A stretch of DNA of 64,000 bases from CAVPGP01 sp963718065 (GCA_963718065.1 CAVQYE010000015.1:62001-126000), one strand, 5' to 3'; shown: positions 8,158 to 18,345, counted from the first letter of the stretch. A program made the numbers and translations. The notes: a model not told the origin generated them from the letters alone.

Positions 8158-9378
8158 ATGGACGACCGCCTCGACCGCTACGCCGAGCTCGCAGTCCGGG
8201 TCGGAGCCAATGTCGCTCCCGGCCAGCTCGTGGACGTGAGCGGCTATCTCGCCCACGCGCCACTGATCCGGGCGATCACGCGGGCCGCTTACAAGGCCGG
8301 CGCACGGTACGTCGACGTCCGCTACATCGACCAGCACGTGCGCCGCTCGATGATCGAGCTCGCCCCCGAGGAGACGCTTCGCTGGTCTCCCCCGTGGCTC
8401 GTCACGAAGCTCCGAGAGCTGGCCGAGGAGCACGGCGCGTCGATCGGCATCCTCGGCGACCCGGAGCCCGAGGTGATGGAAGGGCTCGACCCGGTCCGCC
8501 TCGGCAAGACGACGCCGGTCGAGATCGCGCAGGAGTCGCTGCGGATCACGAACGAGCGGCTGATCAACTGGACGCTCCTCGCCTATCCCAACGAGGGCTG
8601 GGCAACGACGGTCTTCGGCGAGCCGGACGTCGAGCGTCTCTGGGAGGCCGTCGCGTACACGGTCCGCCTCGACGAGCCCGATCCCGTCAAGGCCTGGGAG
8701 GAGCACACCGATCGCCTCGAGGAGAAGGCCACGCAGCTGAACGCGTGCCAGTTCGACGGTTTGCGCTTCCGCGGCCCCGGCACCGACCTGTTCGTTGGCC
8801 TCCTGCCCGGGTCGATCTGGATGACCGCGCTCTTCGAGACTGCGTGGGGCAGGCGCCACGTGCCGAACGTGCCGACCGAGGAGGTCTTCACGACACCGGA
8901 CGCCCGCCGGACCGAGGGCACCGTCCGCTCGACGCGCCCGCTGGCGCTGCCGAACCAGGGAGTCGTCGTCCGCGACCTCGAGCTCCGCTTCGAAGGCGGC
9001 CGGGCCGTCGACGTGAGCGCCTCGACCGGCGGTGACGTCGTTCGCGCTCAACTCGACGCGGACGAGGGCGCGCGGTTCCTCGGCGAGCTCGCCCTCGTGG
9101 ACGGCACGTCACGCGTCGGCCAGACCGGGGTCACGTTCTACGACACGCTCTTCGACGAGAACGCGACCTGCCACATCGCCTACGGGAACGGGATCGACTT
9201 CTGCGTCGAGGACGGCGTCGGACTGGACGCCGACGGGCGCCGCGCGGCGGGCATCAGCGTCTCGAACCTCCACGTCGACTTCATGATCGGCGGCCCCGAG
9301 GTGGACGTCGACGGCGTCACAGCCGACGGCGACGAGGTGCCGATCCTGCGGAACGACGCCTGGGTCCTCGGCGCCTAG
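8158..9378 (+). CDS. M29-family aminopeptidase (thermophilic metalloaminopeptidase)
   Basis: Two-metal aminopeptidase of family M29 (AmpS/AmpT/PepS type), 406 residues, probably cytoplasmic. Family hallmarks are the N-terminal YAELAVRVGANVAPGQLV, the metal-site region NVPTEEVFTTPD, the following GTVRSTRPLALPNQGVVV, and the C-terminal HIAYGNGIDFCVEDG and NLHVDFMIGGPEVDVDG. ATG 8158 was chosen because the family begins there. It is divergent from the binding-protein gene and its stop overlaps the convergent GNAT stop within CTAG. Confidence 0.93.
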   Translation: MDDRLDRYAELAVRVGANVAPGQLVDVSGYLAHAPLIRAITRAAYKAGARYVDVRYIDQHVRRSMIELAPEETLRWSPPWLVTKLRELAEEHGASIGILGDPEPEVMEGLDPVRLGKTTPVEIAQESLRITNERLINWTLLAYPNEGWATTVFGEPDVERLWEAVAYTVRLDEPDPVKAWEEHTDRLEEKATQLNACQFDGLRFRGPGTDLFVGLLPGSIWMTALFETAWGRRHVPNVPTEEVFTTPDARRTEGTVRSTRPLALPNQGVVVRDLELRFEGGRAVDVSASTGGDVVRAQLDADEGARFLGELALVDGTSRVGQTGVTFYDTLFDENATCHIAYGNGIDFCVEDGVGLDADGRRAAGISVSNLHVDFMIGGPEVDVDGVTADGDEVPILRNDAWVLGA

Positions 9379-9980
9379 AAGACACTCCGGGGCGCGTCGG
9401 TCCGGGCTGGGCGCGGATGCTCCCAGACGACTGTCTTCCGCCCCGAATCTGCAGGGGTGAAGGTTTCCGTCGGTATCGCGCCGAGTCTCTCTGCGACTCG
9501 CTGAGAGCGGAGGTTGTCGGACGAGATCAGAGAGACGAGCCGGTCGATGGATCGATGCTCGTGTGCCCATCCCCGGATGGCTGCGGCTGCTTCGGTCGCA
9601 TATCCGTGGCCCCAGTGCGCGCGCATCAAGGCCCAGCCGAGCTCCGGCTGAGCATGGCTTCCTGCGTTGGCCCAGCTCGAGGGCGTCCAGCCGCGCGTAT
9701 CGAAAATCATGAGACCGGCCTGGCCGACCACCTGCCGGTTGGCCGCGGTCTCGATGACGAAGGGACCGAGCCCGTCTCTTCTCCAAGCGTCGATCCACTC
9801 CTGGATGATGGCTCGTGCTTCCTCGGGTGCCGAGACGGGCTCCTTGCCCAAGCCGTGCATGACGTCGGAGTCCGCGAACAGGTCGTAGAGCCCGTCCGCG
9901 TCCTGCGGAGTCACCGTGCGGAGGCAAAGCCTCTCCGTGGAGAAATGAAGTTCCTCCCAGGACGGAGTGTCACGAGCCAC
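9375..9980 (-). CDS. RimJ/RimL-type GNAT N-acetyltransferase
   Basis: A 201-residue acetyltransferase of the RimJ/RimL branch. It has the family N-terminus (HFSTERLCLRTVTPQDADGL), motif A region ELGWALMRAHWGHGYATEA at about residues 112-130, and a C-terminal SDNLRSQRVAERLGA block. Its natural substrate (ribosomal protein N-terminus, amino acid or drug) is not readable. It is the last minus-strand gene before a patch of short repeats; copy A lies about 45 bases upstream of its ATG, and it may be part of that accessory region. Confidence 0.85.
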   Translation of the reverse strand: MARDTPSWEELHFSTERLCLRTVTPQDADGLYDLFADSDVMHGLGKEPVSAPEEARAIIQEWIDAWRRDGLGPFVIETAANRQVVGQAGLMIFDTRGWTPSSWANAGSHAQPELGWALMRAHWGHGYATEAAAAIRGWAHEHRSIDRLVSLISSDNLRSQRVAERLGAIPTETFTPADSGRKTVVWEHPRPARTDAPRSVF

Positions 9981-10011
9981 GCGGAGAAGCTAGCCGGAGC
10001 CTGCAAACGCC

Positions 10012-10042
10012 GCTTGCGCCGGCGCGCGGGAATGTCCCCCGA
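10012..10042 (+). repeat. Cassette-boundary repeat, copy A
   Basis: Core CGGGAATGTCCCCCGA at 10027-10042, preceded by TGCGCCGGCGCG and a small hairpin GCAA/TTGC. The same 16-base core occurs at 10863, 11571 and 11991 in the same orientation. Confidence 0.7.
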
Positions 10043-10671
10043 CGGCGCGCTTCGACCTGACGCGGTCGAGCCGGTGGCGGCGGTGCTTGCCGCTGCTGGC
10101 TTGCAGCGGGGCGACGCCGGCGTGGCGGGCGAGCTGGGCGCCGTTGGTGACTGTTCTGTATCTCTCGTGCCAGACCGTCCGGTCGAGCGCACCCGCCGGG
10201 ACCGCCAGCTGCGGGTCGAGCTCGTGCAAGTGCCAACGCAACCGCTGCTGCGCGCCGGCGCTCGTCGACGAGGTCGTCGCGGTGGTCGACGAGCAGCTTC
10301 AGCTCGCGCAGAGCGGCTTCACCTGGCCGCGGATGATCGAGCCGCGGCTCGCGTAGCGCCGCTCGGGCGACCGCGAGCGCATCGATCGGATCAGACTTGC
10401 CGCGGATCCGACCGCGGCGCCGTGATGGCGCCATCAGCTTCGGCGGCACCCGCACCAGCCGCTCGCCCGCTGCCTGCAGGCGCTGCTCGAGCCCACGGGT
10501 CAGCTGCCGACAGTCCTCCAGCGCCCACAGCCGCTCAACCGCAAGCGAGCTCGACCAGACGAGCAGCTCCTCAGCCGAGCCGACAGTCAACTCGGAGAGC
10601 GGCCGGCCGACCTCGTCGACGGCGACCGCCGTCAAAGACTGCTTGTGCACGTCCACTCCAACAACGATCAT
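10043..10671 (-). pseudogene. IS110-family transposase remnant
   Basis: The first about 150 codons from ATG 10671 give a good IS110 DEDD-transposase N-terminus: VVGVDVHKQ (first Asp), ALEDCRQL (Glu) and KSDPIDALAVARAAL (Asp). The frame then changes, and the homology continues in another frame through LRWHLHELDPQLAVP. It next jumps directly to the C-terminal block LARHAGVAPLQASSGKHRRHRL. The missing middle includes the last catalytic Asp and the Ser-containing region, so this copy cannot be active. It lies between repeat copies A and B. IS110 relatives often insert in repeated target sites, which fits this setting. Confidence 0.85.
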
Positions 10672-10860
10672 TCAGACCGCCTCCTCCTAGACTGGGGGCG
10701 ACCGGCGAGCGGACGGGCCTCAATCGAGGCAGCTGCCAAGCTCCTATCAGGTCACGCTCAACGGTCTCGGGAAGGCGGCGGCGACACAACGCTGGCAAGT
10801 CGGCACCAGTCGACATCCGGGAATCGAGTCAGCCGCCGCCGACCCGAGTCTGACATTGAG
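10672..10860. other. Non-coding region upstream of the IS110 remnant
   Basis: About 190 bases without a supportable gene. They presumably represent the left flank of the insertion sequence. A second GGGAAT-containing stretch, CATCCGGGAATCGAG at about 10814-10828, loosely resembles the boundary repeat but is not close enough to count as a copy. Confidence 0.4.
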
Positions 10861-10878
10861 TGCGGGAATATCGCCTGA
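10857..10878 (+). repeat. Cassette-boundary repeat, copy B
   Basis: Core CGGGAATATCGCCTGA at 10863-10878, three substitutions from copies A and D. It lies 11 bases beyond the stop of the minus-strand nucleotidyltransferase gene. Confidence 0.65.
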
Positions 10879-10889
10879 AGCAAGACTGG

Positions 10890-11531
10890 CTACTCGGTCG
10901 CTCGGTCGAGCAGAGACCTGACGGTGGCAGCGTCGTAGGCGACATGGGCCCCCTGCCGGCGGGCCCACTCCGCAGCAGCGGGCTTGGAGGAGTGCAGCCG
11001 CTCCTCGCGGAATCGCCAGATCCGACAGGCCGTGAGTGCCATCAACTCGTGATGCGGTGGGTCGTCTCCAATCTCCTTCCATCGATCGAGAACGGCTGCC
11101 CCAACCTCGTCGACCCACTCATCAGGGACAGGGCCGATCAGCTCCGTGTGCCCGAGTTGCCGACACACTGAGAACTCGACAACGAGATCGGGTTCGTCGA
11201 GGTCCTGCTCGACCTCCCACTGGCCGTTGTGAACGCCGACGTAGAGGCGCATCGGTGGCGTCCGGGTCGGCGCGGCGGCAACGTCGTACGCGACGACGCG
11301 CAGGTCGAGGTTGGTCGGCTGGTGGTTCCACTCAGCTCGGACGGCCTCGACGAGGCCGTCCGTTGCCGTATCGCTCAGCACGAGGAGGTCGAGATCGCTC
11401 TTGCCCTGCGTGTAATCGCCAAGGGCGAGAGAGCCGTGCACGATGATCGTGCTGTCGGGCAGGGCATCGCGGAAGAGGCCCGTGAGTCGGTCGAGGAGCG
11501 GCGGTGCTAGCGCAGCGTTCTCATGAACCAT
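10890..11531 (-). CDS. AadA-like nucleotidyltransferase (DUF4111-type C-terminus)
   Basis: A 213-residue protein with a pol-beta-type nucleotidyltransferase site (GSLALGDY, then SDLDLLVL; Gly33-Ser34 and Asp46/Asp48) and a C-terminal helical domain (LTACRIWRFREERLHSSKPAAAEWARRQG). That domain resembles the one in aminoglycoside 3''-adenylyltransferases. It probably adenylylates a small molecule, but resistance cannot be claimed, since many relatives are uncharacterised. ATG 11531 is preferred over an upstream ATG because similarity starts there. It lies between same-orientation short repeats B and C, with repeat B 11 bases past its stop, as in a gene cassette. Confidence 0.75.
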   Translation of the reverse strand: MVHENAALAPPLLDRLTGLFRDALPDSTIIVHGSLALGDYTQGKSDLDLLVLSDTATDGLVEAVRAEWNHQPTNLDLRVVAYDVAAAPTRTPPMRLYVGVHNGQWEVEQDLDEPDLVVEFSVCRQLGHTELIGPVPDEWVDEVGAAVLDRWKEIGDDPPHHELMALTACRIWRFREERLHSSKPAAAEWARRQGAHVAYDAATVRSLLDRATE

Positions 11532-11558
11532 GGCTACGCAGCGTAAAGCAGCCTCGTC

Positions 11559-11586
11559 TGCGCCAGCGTTCGGGAATGTCACCTGA
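11559..11586 (+). repeat. Cassette-boundary repeat, copy C
   Basis: TGCGCCAGCGTT followed by the core CGGGAATGTCACCTGA at 11571-11586, with a GCAG/CTGC mini-hairpin just before it. It lies 12 bases beyond the stop of the DUF6176 gene and 27 bases upstream of the nucleotidyltransferase ATG. Confidence 0.7.
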
Positions 11587-11598
11587 GGGCGCCCAGAT

Positions 11599-11916
11599 TC
11601 AGAGGGCCACGTCGTAAAGAAGCTCAGCATCCACGGGCGCCCCGAGAACCTTCGTCATGACCTGCTTGTGTTCATGATCGATGGGCAACGAAGATGCTCG
11701 AAACGCGGCACTGGCCCGTTCGGGATCTTCCATCTCCGCCGCGTAGACGAGGATCCACCCGTCCGTGACCGGAAGCAGATATGCGAGTTCGTGCCGCACG
11801 CCTTCGTTCTCGAACGTCGCGATGACCTCGTCTCGACGCCGCATCAACTCGCTCATCCACGATCGAAGCCGATCAACTTCACCGTCAGCCACTCGGTGCA
11901 TCGCGACTTTCAGCAA
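11599..11916 (-). CDS. DUF6176-like protein
   Basis: A 105-residue protein matching the pattern of the DUF6176 family: KVAMHRVADGEVDRLRSWM near the start, RRRDEVIATFENEGV, then DGWILVYAAEMEDPERASAAF and PIDHEHKQVM. The fold looks like a small ferredoxin-like or dimeric alpha-beta barrel protein. No function is known. It occupies one unit of the repeat-delimited array (between copies C and D). Confidence 0.7.
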   Translation of the reverse strand: MLKVAMHRVADGEVDRLRSWMSELMRRRDEVIATFENEGVRHELAYLLPVTDGWILVYAAEMEDPERASAAFRASSLPIDHEHKQVMTKVLGAPVDAELLYDVAL

Positions 11917-11976
11917 GGCAGCACCTCCGGTAGTTGCGGAGCTTGGCGAATCGGAGCGTAAGCGAGGCGGAACTCG

Positions 11977-12006
11977 CCTGGGCCAGTGTGCGGGAATGTC
12001 CCCCGA
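11977..12006 (+). repeat. Cassette-boundary repeat, copy D
   Basis: CCTGGGCCAGTGTG followed by the core CGGGAATGTCCCCCGA (11991-12006), identical in the core to copy A. The preceding AGGCG/CGCCT forms a small hairpin whose arms differ from those of copies A and C. Confidence 0.7.
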
Positions 12007-12025
12007 ACGAAGCGTGACCTAGACC

Positions 12026-12304
12026 GTGGTGCTCCCCGACGCGCCAGCAGTCTCCAACTGGGAGAACGTCGCCTATGCTGGGAGCGTGTCTTTCTGGAAG
12101 CGCGATGCACACGAAACGCTCGACTCCTGGGGGCTTGCATACTTTCGACTGATGGACCGCAGCCGCCCGGCGCGGATCGGCGTTTGGATCGCCTATCTCG
12201 CGGTGCTCGTCTCGCTCTGGCTCATCGGGGGGTTCTGGTGGGCCGTCATTGCGGTCGCCAGTACTGTCGGGTTCGTAGCGCTCGGCTATGCGTCACGCCG
12301 CTGA
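12026..12304 (+). CDS. Small two-helix membrane protein
   Basis: A protein of up to 92 residues with a charged N-terminal part (SFWKRDAHETLDSWGLAYFRLMDRSRPARIG) and two adjacent hydrophobic helices (VWIAYLAVLVSLWLIGGFWW and AVIAVASTVGFVALGY). It is not recognised as a known family. The start is uncertain: GTG 12026 is open, but GTG 12086 would begin just at the conserved-looking part. It is the only plus-strand gene in the repeat-delimited patch and lies between repeat copies D and E. Confidence 0.5.
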   Translation: MVLPDAPAVSNWENVAYAGSVSFWKRDAHETLDSWGLAYFRLMDRSRPARIGVWIAYLAVLVSLWLIGGFWWAVIAVASTVGFVALGYASRR

Positions 12305-12345
12305 AGCGACGCGGCACCTACTAAGCACTAAAGCGTGGATTCTCG

Positions 12346-12370
12346 ACTGGGCCAGCGTGCTTACACCCGA
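12346..12370 (+). repeat. Cassette-boundary repeat, partial copy E
   Basis: ACTGGGCCAGCGTGC matches the left part of copies C and D. The GGGAATGTCCC core is replaced by TTACACC before the terminal CGA. It marks the right end of the repeat patch. Confidence 0.5.
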
Positions 12371-12377
12371 CTGCGTC

Positions 12378-12932
12378 CTAGGCGCCCTTCGAGAGCGTCA
12401 GCGGGCAGCCGCCCGCGTCTACCTCGAGCGCGACGAGCCGGCCGCGGCGGTCGAACCAGTAGCCGAGGTCGATCCAGCTCTCGTAGCCGGTCACGCGAGT
12501 GATCGAGACGAGCGTCTTGCCGAACGCGAGCACACCGCTCGGGTGCAGGACGTCCGCGGTCGGATGGCGGTGGCGGACGTCCGCGATCGTGCTCCGGCCG
12601 ATCGTGAAGCCCTCGCCGGTGCGATCCCCTTTGCGGGTCGTTGCGACGTCGATGATCTGGAGCCGCTGGTCGTCGCCGACGGCGCGCCAGGCCACGCGCT
12701 GGCCGTCGCGGTACGTGTCGACGATCGAGGCGGTGCCGGGACCCTGAGGGCACCCGTGCTGGTCGTTGATCTTGAAACGCTGCGAGCGGACGAGGCCCGG
12801 GCCCCGGTGATAGCCGGCGTCGGCGAGCTTCCAGCCCTCGGTGCCGATCCCGAAGCGGATCGTCGCGCCCGCTGCGGCGGCCGCGAAGGTCAGCGCGGCG
12901 AAGCCGGCGGCGGCGAGCGCGAGCGCCTTCAT
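12378..12932 (-). CDS. Secreted protein of unknown function
   Basis: A 184-residue protein with a clear signal peptide (MKALALAAAGFAALTFAAAAAGA, cleavage likely after AGA). The mature part has no motif that I recognise. It contains two Cys (GCPQGPGTASIV and GGCPLTLSKGA) that could form a disulfide, and beta-rich segments such as VSITRVTGYESWIDLGYWFD. It stands alone between the repeat patch and the clpC terminator; probably exported, role unknown. Confidence 0.65.
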   Translation of the reverse strand: MKALALAAAGFAALTFAAAAAGATIRFGIGTEGWKLADAGYHRGPGLVRSQRFKINDQHGCPQGPGTASIVDTYRDGQRVAWRAVGDDQRLQIIDVATTRKGDRTGEGFTIGRSTIADVRHRHPTADVLHPSGVLAFGKTLVSITRVTGYESWIDLGYWFDRRGRLVALEVDAGGCPLTLSKGA

Positions 12933-12955
12933 CGCCCGACGATAGCCGCCAACGA

Positions 12956-12981
12956 GAGAGGGCGCCTCCCGGCGCCCTCTC
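12956..12981 (-). terminator. Hairpin terminator after clpC
   Basis: Perfect 11-base stem GAGAGGGCGCC / GGCGCCCTCTC with loop TCCC, located 5 bases past the clpC stop and upstream of the secreted-protein gene. No long T-run follows on either strand. Confidence 0.65.
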
Positions 12982-12985
12982 GGTC

Positions 12986-15550
<2,565 letters not shown>

Positions 15551-15558
15551 GAGTGGGG

Positions 15559-15565
15559 CTCCTTT
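15559..15565 (-). promoter_or_regulatory. Ribosome-binding site fixing the TTG start of clpC
   Basis: Minus-strand AAAGGAG with 8-base spacing to TTG 15550. No ATG or GTG lies near, and the ClpC family sequence begins at this codon, so TTG initiation is well supported. Confidence 0.75.
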
Positions 15566-15651
15566 CCCGGTCTCTGGAGAGCCAATCGTACCCGAGTCGG
15601 TGGCTTTCACCGAGTCCGCGCCGGAACGGGCGCCCGGGCGCGGAGGAGCGC

Positions 15652-16305
15652 CTAGAAAAGACCCAGCTGAACGGGGTTTTCGGGCACAGGCGAGGCGGCT
15701 GCGAGCTCGACCGGCGCGGGCGGCCTGACCTCGGCGGCGTTCATGCGGGCGAGAATCGACGGAATCCGCTGAAAATCGGCCTCCAGCACAGCGAGCATCG
15801 ACCGCGTGTAGAGCGCCGCGGCCGGGTGGTAGATCGGGTAGAGCGTCACCGGGCGGCCGCCGAGCACGACGTCCTGCTCCTGCCCGTGGACACGCGTGAT
15901 CCCGAGTTGCTTGCCGGAGAGGAGCTTCGTGGCGAAGTTCCCGAGCGTGCACACGAGCCTGGGCTGGATCAGCTCGATCTGCTTGAAGAGATGGCCCTCG
16001 CAGGCCTCGATCTCCTCGGGCTGCGGATCGCGGTTGCCGGGCGGGCGGCACTTGAGGACGTTCGCGATGTAGACGTCTGGCCGTGTCAGCCCGATGCCGC
16101 CCAGCAGCGTCTCGAGGAGCTTGCCGGCGGCGCCGACGAACGGCACGCCCTGCTGGTCCTCGTGGAATCCCGGCGCCTCGCCGACGAACATCAGGTCTGC
16201 GGTGGCGCTCCCGGAGCCGAAGACGACCTGCGTCCGGCCCTGGGCCAGCGCGCACTTGGTGCATCCCGAGACGGTCTCCTGGAGGACGGCGAGCTCGGCG
16301 CTCAT
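15652..16305 (-). CDS. Family-4 uracil-DNA glycosylase with C-terminal clamp-binding motif
   Basis: Removes uracil from DNA. The 217-residue protein has the family-4 motif GEAPG (42-46), the four 4Fe-4S Cys ligands C15, C18, C86 and C102, and the C-terminal catalytic-loop His160 in YPIYHPAAALYTR. After a flexible Ala/Pro-rich stretch it ends in QLGLF (213-217), a close match to the bacterial sliding-clamp binding pentapeptide QLxLF. This suggests recruitment to the DnaN clamp. It lies 101 bases upstream of clpC on the same strand. Confidence 0.93.
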   Translation of the reverse strand: MSAELAVLQETVSGCTKCALAQGRTQVVFGSGSATADLMFVGEAPGFHEDQQGVPFVGAAGKLLETLLGGIGLTRPDVYIANVLKCRPPGNRDPQPEEIEACEGHLFKQIELIQPRLVCTLGNFATKLLSGKQLGITRVHGQEQDVVLGGRPVTLYPIYHPAAALYTRSMLAVLEADFQRIPSILARMNAAEVRPPAPVELAAASPVPENPVQLGLF

Positions 16306-16348
16306 CGAACCCGAGTGTACGCCCGCCCGCGGACGGCTCGCGGAGTAC

Positions 16349-16561
16349 TCAGCCGCAGCTGCCGCAGGCGCCGCCGCAGCAACCGCCGCCGCCGCCGCCG
16401 AAGCTCGGCTGCGTCGAGGCGCCGTGGGCTGCGAAAACGGAGAACTGGCGTTCGGCCTTCAGGCGGCCGCAGCTCGGGCAGGGAGGCGCGGGGTCGTCCG
16501 CGCGGACGAGCTCCTCGAAATGCTCCTCACAGCCCATGCACACGTATTCGTAGATCGGCAC
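16349..16561 (-). CDS. FmdB-type zinc-ribbon protein
   Basis: A 70-residue protein of the FmdB/CxxC regulatory family. It has MPIYEYVCMGCEEHFE at the N-terminus and a second CPSC pair, giving zinc ligands C8, C11, C28 and C31. The C-terminus is a Gly/Cys-rich tail (GGGGGGCCGGACGSCG) typical of the family. Its role is poorly defined; regulation of amidase genes was proposed for FmdB. It lies alone between the glycosylase and the two hydrolase genes. Confidence 0.85.
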   Translation of the reverse strand: MPIYEYVCMGCEEHFEELVRADDPAPPCPSCGRLKAERQFSVFAAHGASTQPSFGGGGGGCCGGACGSCG

Positions 16562-16589
16562 GCGAAAAACCTACCACTCGCGCCCCTCT

Positions 16590-17453
16590 TCAGATGCTCT
16601 CTGGCTCCGGCCCGAACTCGCGCACGAACTCCCGCACGACCGCGATCGCCTGCGGCGCGTCCCGGAAGACGCCGTGCCCCGCATTCGCGAACCGCTCGAA
16701 GCGGACGAGCTCGGCGGGCAGCGAGGCGACGAGCTCCTCGGCACCGGTGACGGGATACGACGGGTCCTCCTCGCCGGCGATCACGAGCACGGGACACACG
16801 ATCGCGCCGGCCTCTTCGCGGAGGTCGATGCTCTTCGCCTCGGTGCGCTGCCAGTGCGGCGGCGCCTCCATGTTGACCTCCATGCGCGCGACGATCTCCG
16901 CCGGGAGCGGAGTCTGCATGTACAGCGGCACGCACACGCGGAGGTACTCCGCGAAGGTCACCTCGTTGGGGTGGGAGAAATAGGCCGTCGCGACGTCACC
17001 GGCTCCCGGGCTCAGCCGGTCGAAGACGGCGACGGCCCGGCTCGGCATGTAGCGCGCGTTCGCGCTCGAGAGCACGAGTGCCCGCACCCGGTCCGGATGG
17101 TGCGCCGCGAAACTCAGCGCGACCATCGCGCTGATCCCGACCCCGAGCACAACGGGCCGCTCGATCTCGAGCGCCTCCAGGAATCCACCCAGGTCGTCCC
17201 GCCAGGTGGCGAGATTCCACGAGGCGGGCACGGAGCGGTCGCTGCGGCCGTGCCCCCGCAAGTCGACGTAGACGACCTGCGCCGCCTCGGTGAGCTGCGG
17301 GCCGACGGAGTCCTTGAACAGCGAATGGTCACCGCCCGGACCGGTGTGGAGCAGGACGATCGTCGGCCGCTCGCCGGCGCCGTCGCGCGGTGACGCGAAT
17401 TTCGGCCCGTCGACGTCGAAGTAGAGACCGATGTCCCCGACCTGAACCCTCAT
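16590..17453 (-). CDS. Alpha/beta-hydrolase (active-site Ser present)
   Basis: A 287-residue alpha/beta-hydrolase of the prolyl-aminopeptidase/lactonase-like group. The oxyanion region is LLHTGPGGDHSLF, the strand-4 motif VDLRGHGRSD, the nucleophile elbow GVGISAM (Ser108), the acid GEEDPSY, and the His in NAGHGVFRDAP. No signal peptide is present. The downstream end of the neighbouring paralogue overlaps its ATG by four bases, so the two are co-transcribed tandem duplicates. Substrate unknown. Confidence 0.85.
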   Translation of the reverse strand: MRVQVGDIGLYFDVDGPKFASPRDGAGERPTIVLLHTGPGGDHSLFKDSVGPQLTEAAQVVYVDLRGHGRSDRSVPASWNLATWRDDLGGFLEALEIERPVVLGVGISAMVALSFAAHHPDRVRALVLSSANARYMPSRAVAVFDRLSPGAGDVATAYFSHPNEVTFAEYLRVCVPLYMQTPLPAEIVARMEVNMEAPPHWQRTEAKSIDLREEAGAIVCPVLVIAGEEDPSYPVTGAEELVASLPAELVRFERFANAGHGVFRDAPQAIAVVREFVREFGPEPESI

Positions 17454-18289
17454 CGAGCGACGAACTCCGTGACGACGGCAAGCGACTCGGGCGCGTCGCG
17501 CATCGGCGAGTGGCGCGCCCCGGGATACCGGTGCACCTCGACGTGCTCGCCGGGGAGGGCATCCACCGCTTCGAGGATCGACGCCAGCGGATTCTGGGCA
17601 TCGGCCTCGCCCGCGATCACCAGGGTCGGCCAGTCGAATTGGGCGAGCTCGCCGCCCATGTCGGCCGAACGGCCCTCGCCGCGATGCCAGTGGATCGCCA
17701 GCTCCAGGTTCCAGAGCGGCGTCATCAGCATGCGCATGCTGACTGCACCCGGCAGGAGCAGGGGAAAGCAGAGCCGGAGGAACTCGGCGATCGTCTGCTC
17801 GTTCGGGTCGCTGTAGTACGCGTGGGCGGCCTCGCCGGCCGACGGGTCGAGCGTGTCGAACGCGGCGACGGCGCGCGCCGGCAGAAAACGGGCGACGGGG
17901 TTGATCAGCACCGCCTTCGAGATCCGCTCCGGATGCCGCGTTGCGAAGCGGATGCCGGGATAGGTGCCCCAGCCGACGGCGATCAGCACGACCTGGTCGA
18001 GCCCGAGCGCGTCGAGCAGGCCCGCGAGGTCATCGGCCCAGGTGTCGAGATTCCAGTGCTCGGTGGTCGACATGTCGCTGAGCCCATGGCCGCGCAGGTC
18101 GACGTAGAGCACCTGGGCGACCTCCCGCAGAACCGGCCCGAGATGCTCCCGGTACGGCGTGTGATCGGCGCCTGGGCCGGTGTGGACGATCAGCGCGGTC
18201 GGCCGCTCGCGCAGGAAAGCGCCCTCCGGGACGTGCTTCGCCCCGTCGGCGTCGAAGAAGAGCTTGACGTCCCCAACCGCAATGCGCAT
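17450..18289 (-). CDS. Alpha/beta-hydrolase paralogue lacking the nucleophile Ser
   Basis: A 279-residue paralogue of the next gene, aligning without gaps for the first 115 residues (LIVHTGPGADH, VDLRGHGLSD). At the nucleophile elbow it reads AVGWGTY, so position 108, Ser in the sister gene, is Gly. The acid region GEADAQN and His (GARHSPMRDAP) are kept. It is therefore probably catalytically dead or uses another mechanism, perhaps a partner or regulator of the active copy. It is the first gene of the pair, and its ATG lies 57 bases from the divergent DUF2520 gene. Confidence 0.8.
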   Translation of the reverse strand: MRIAVGDVKLFFDADGAKHVPEGAFLRERPTALIVHTGPGADHTPYREHLGPVLREVAQVLYVDLRGHGLSDMSTTEHWNLDTWADDLAGLLDALGLDQVVLIAVGWGTYPGIRFATRHPERISKAVLINPVARFLPARAVAAFDTLDPSAGEAAHAYYSDPNEQTIAEFLRLCFPLLLPGAVSMRMLMTPLWNLELAIHWHRGEGRSADMGGELAQFDWPTLVIAGEADAQNPLASILEAVDALPGEHVEVHRYPGARHSPMRDAPESLAVVTEFVAR

Positions 18290-18345
18290 CCTGCGAGTTA
18301 CAGTATCGGCGCCCGGTATCCCGAAATGGAACTGGAGCTTCTCAG

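Noticed and set aside
10890..11531. Aminoglycoside-resistance gene
   Set aside because: Similarity to AadA-type enzymes is at the level of fold and C-terminal motif only; resistance cannot be inferred from sequence.
10012..12371. Integron attC sites
   Set aside because: The repeats do not show the paired RYYYAAC / GTTRRRY core motifs, and no integron integrase is in the window, so only the weaker term cassette-like is used.
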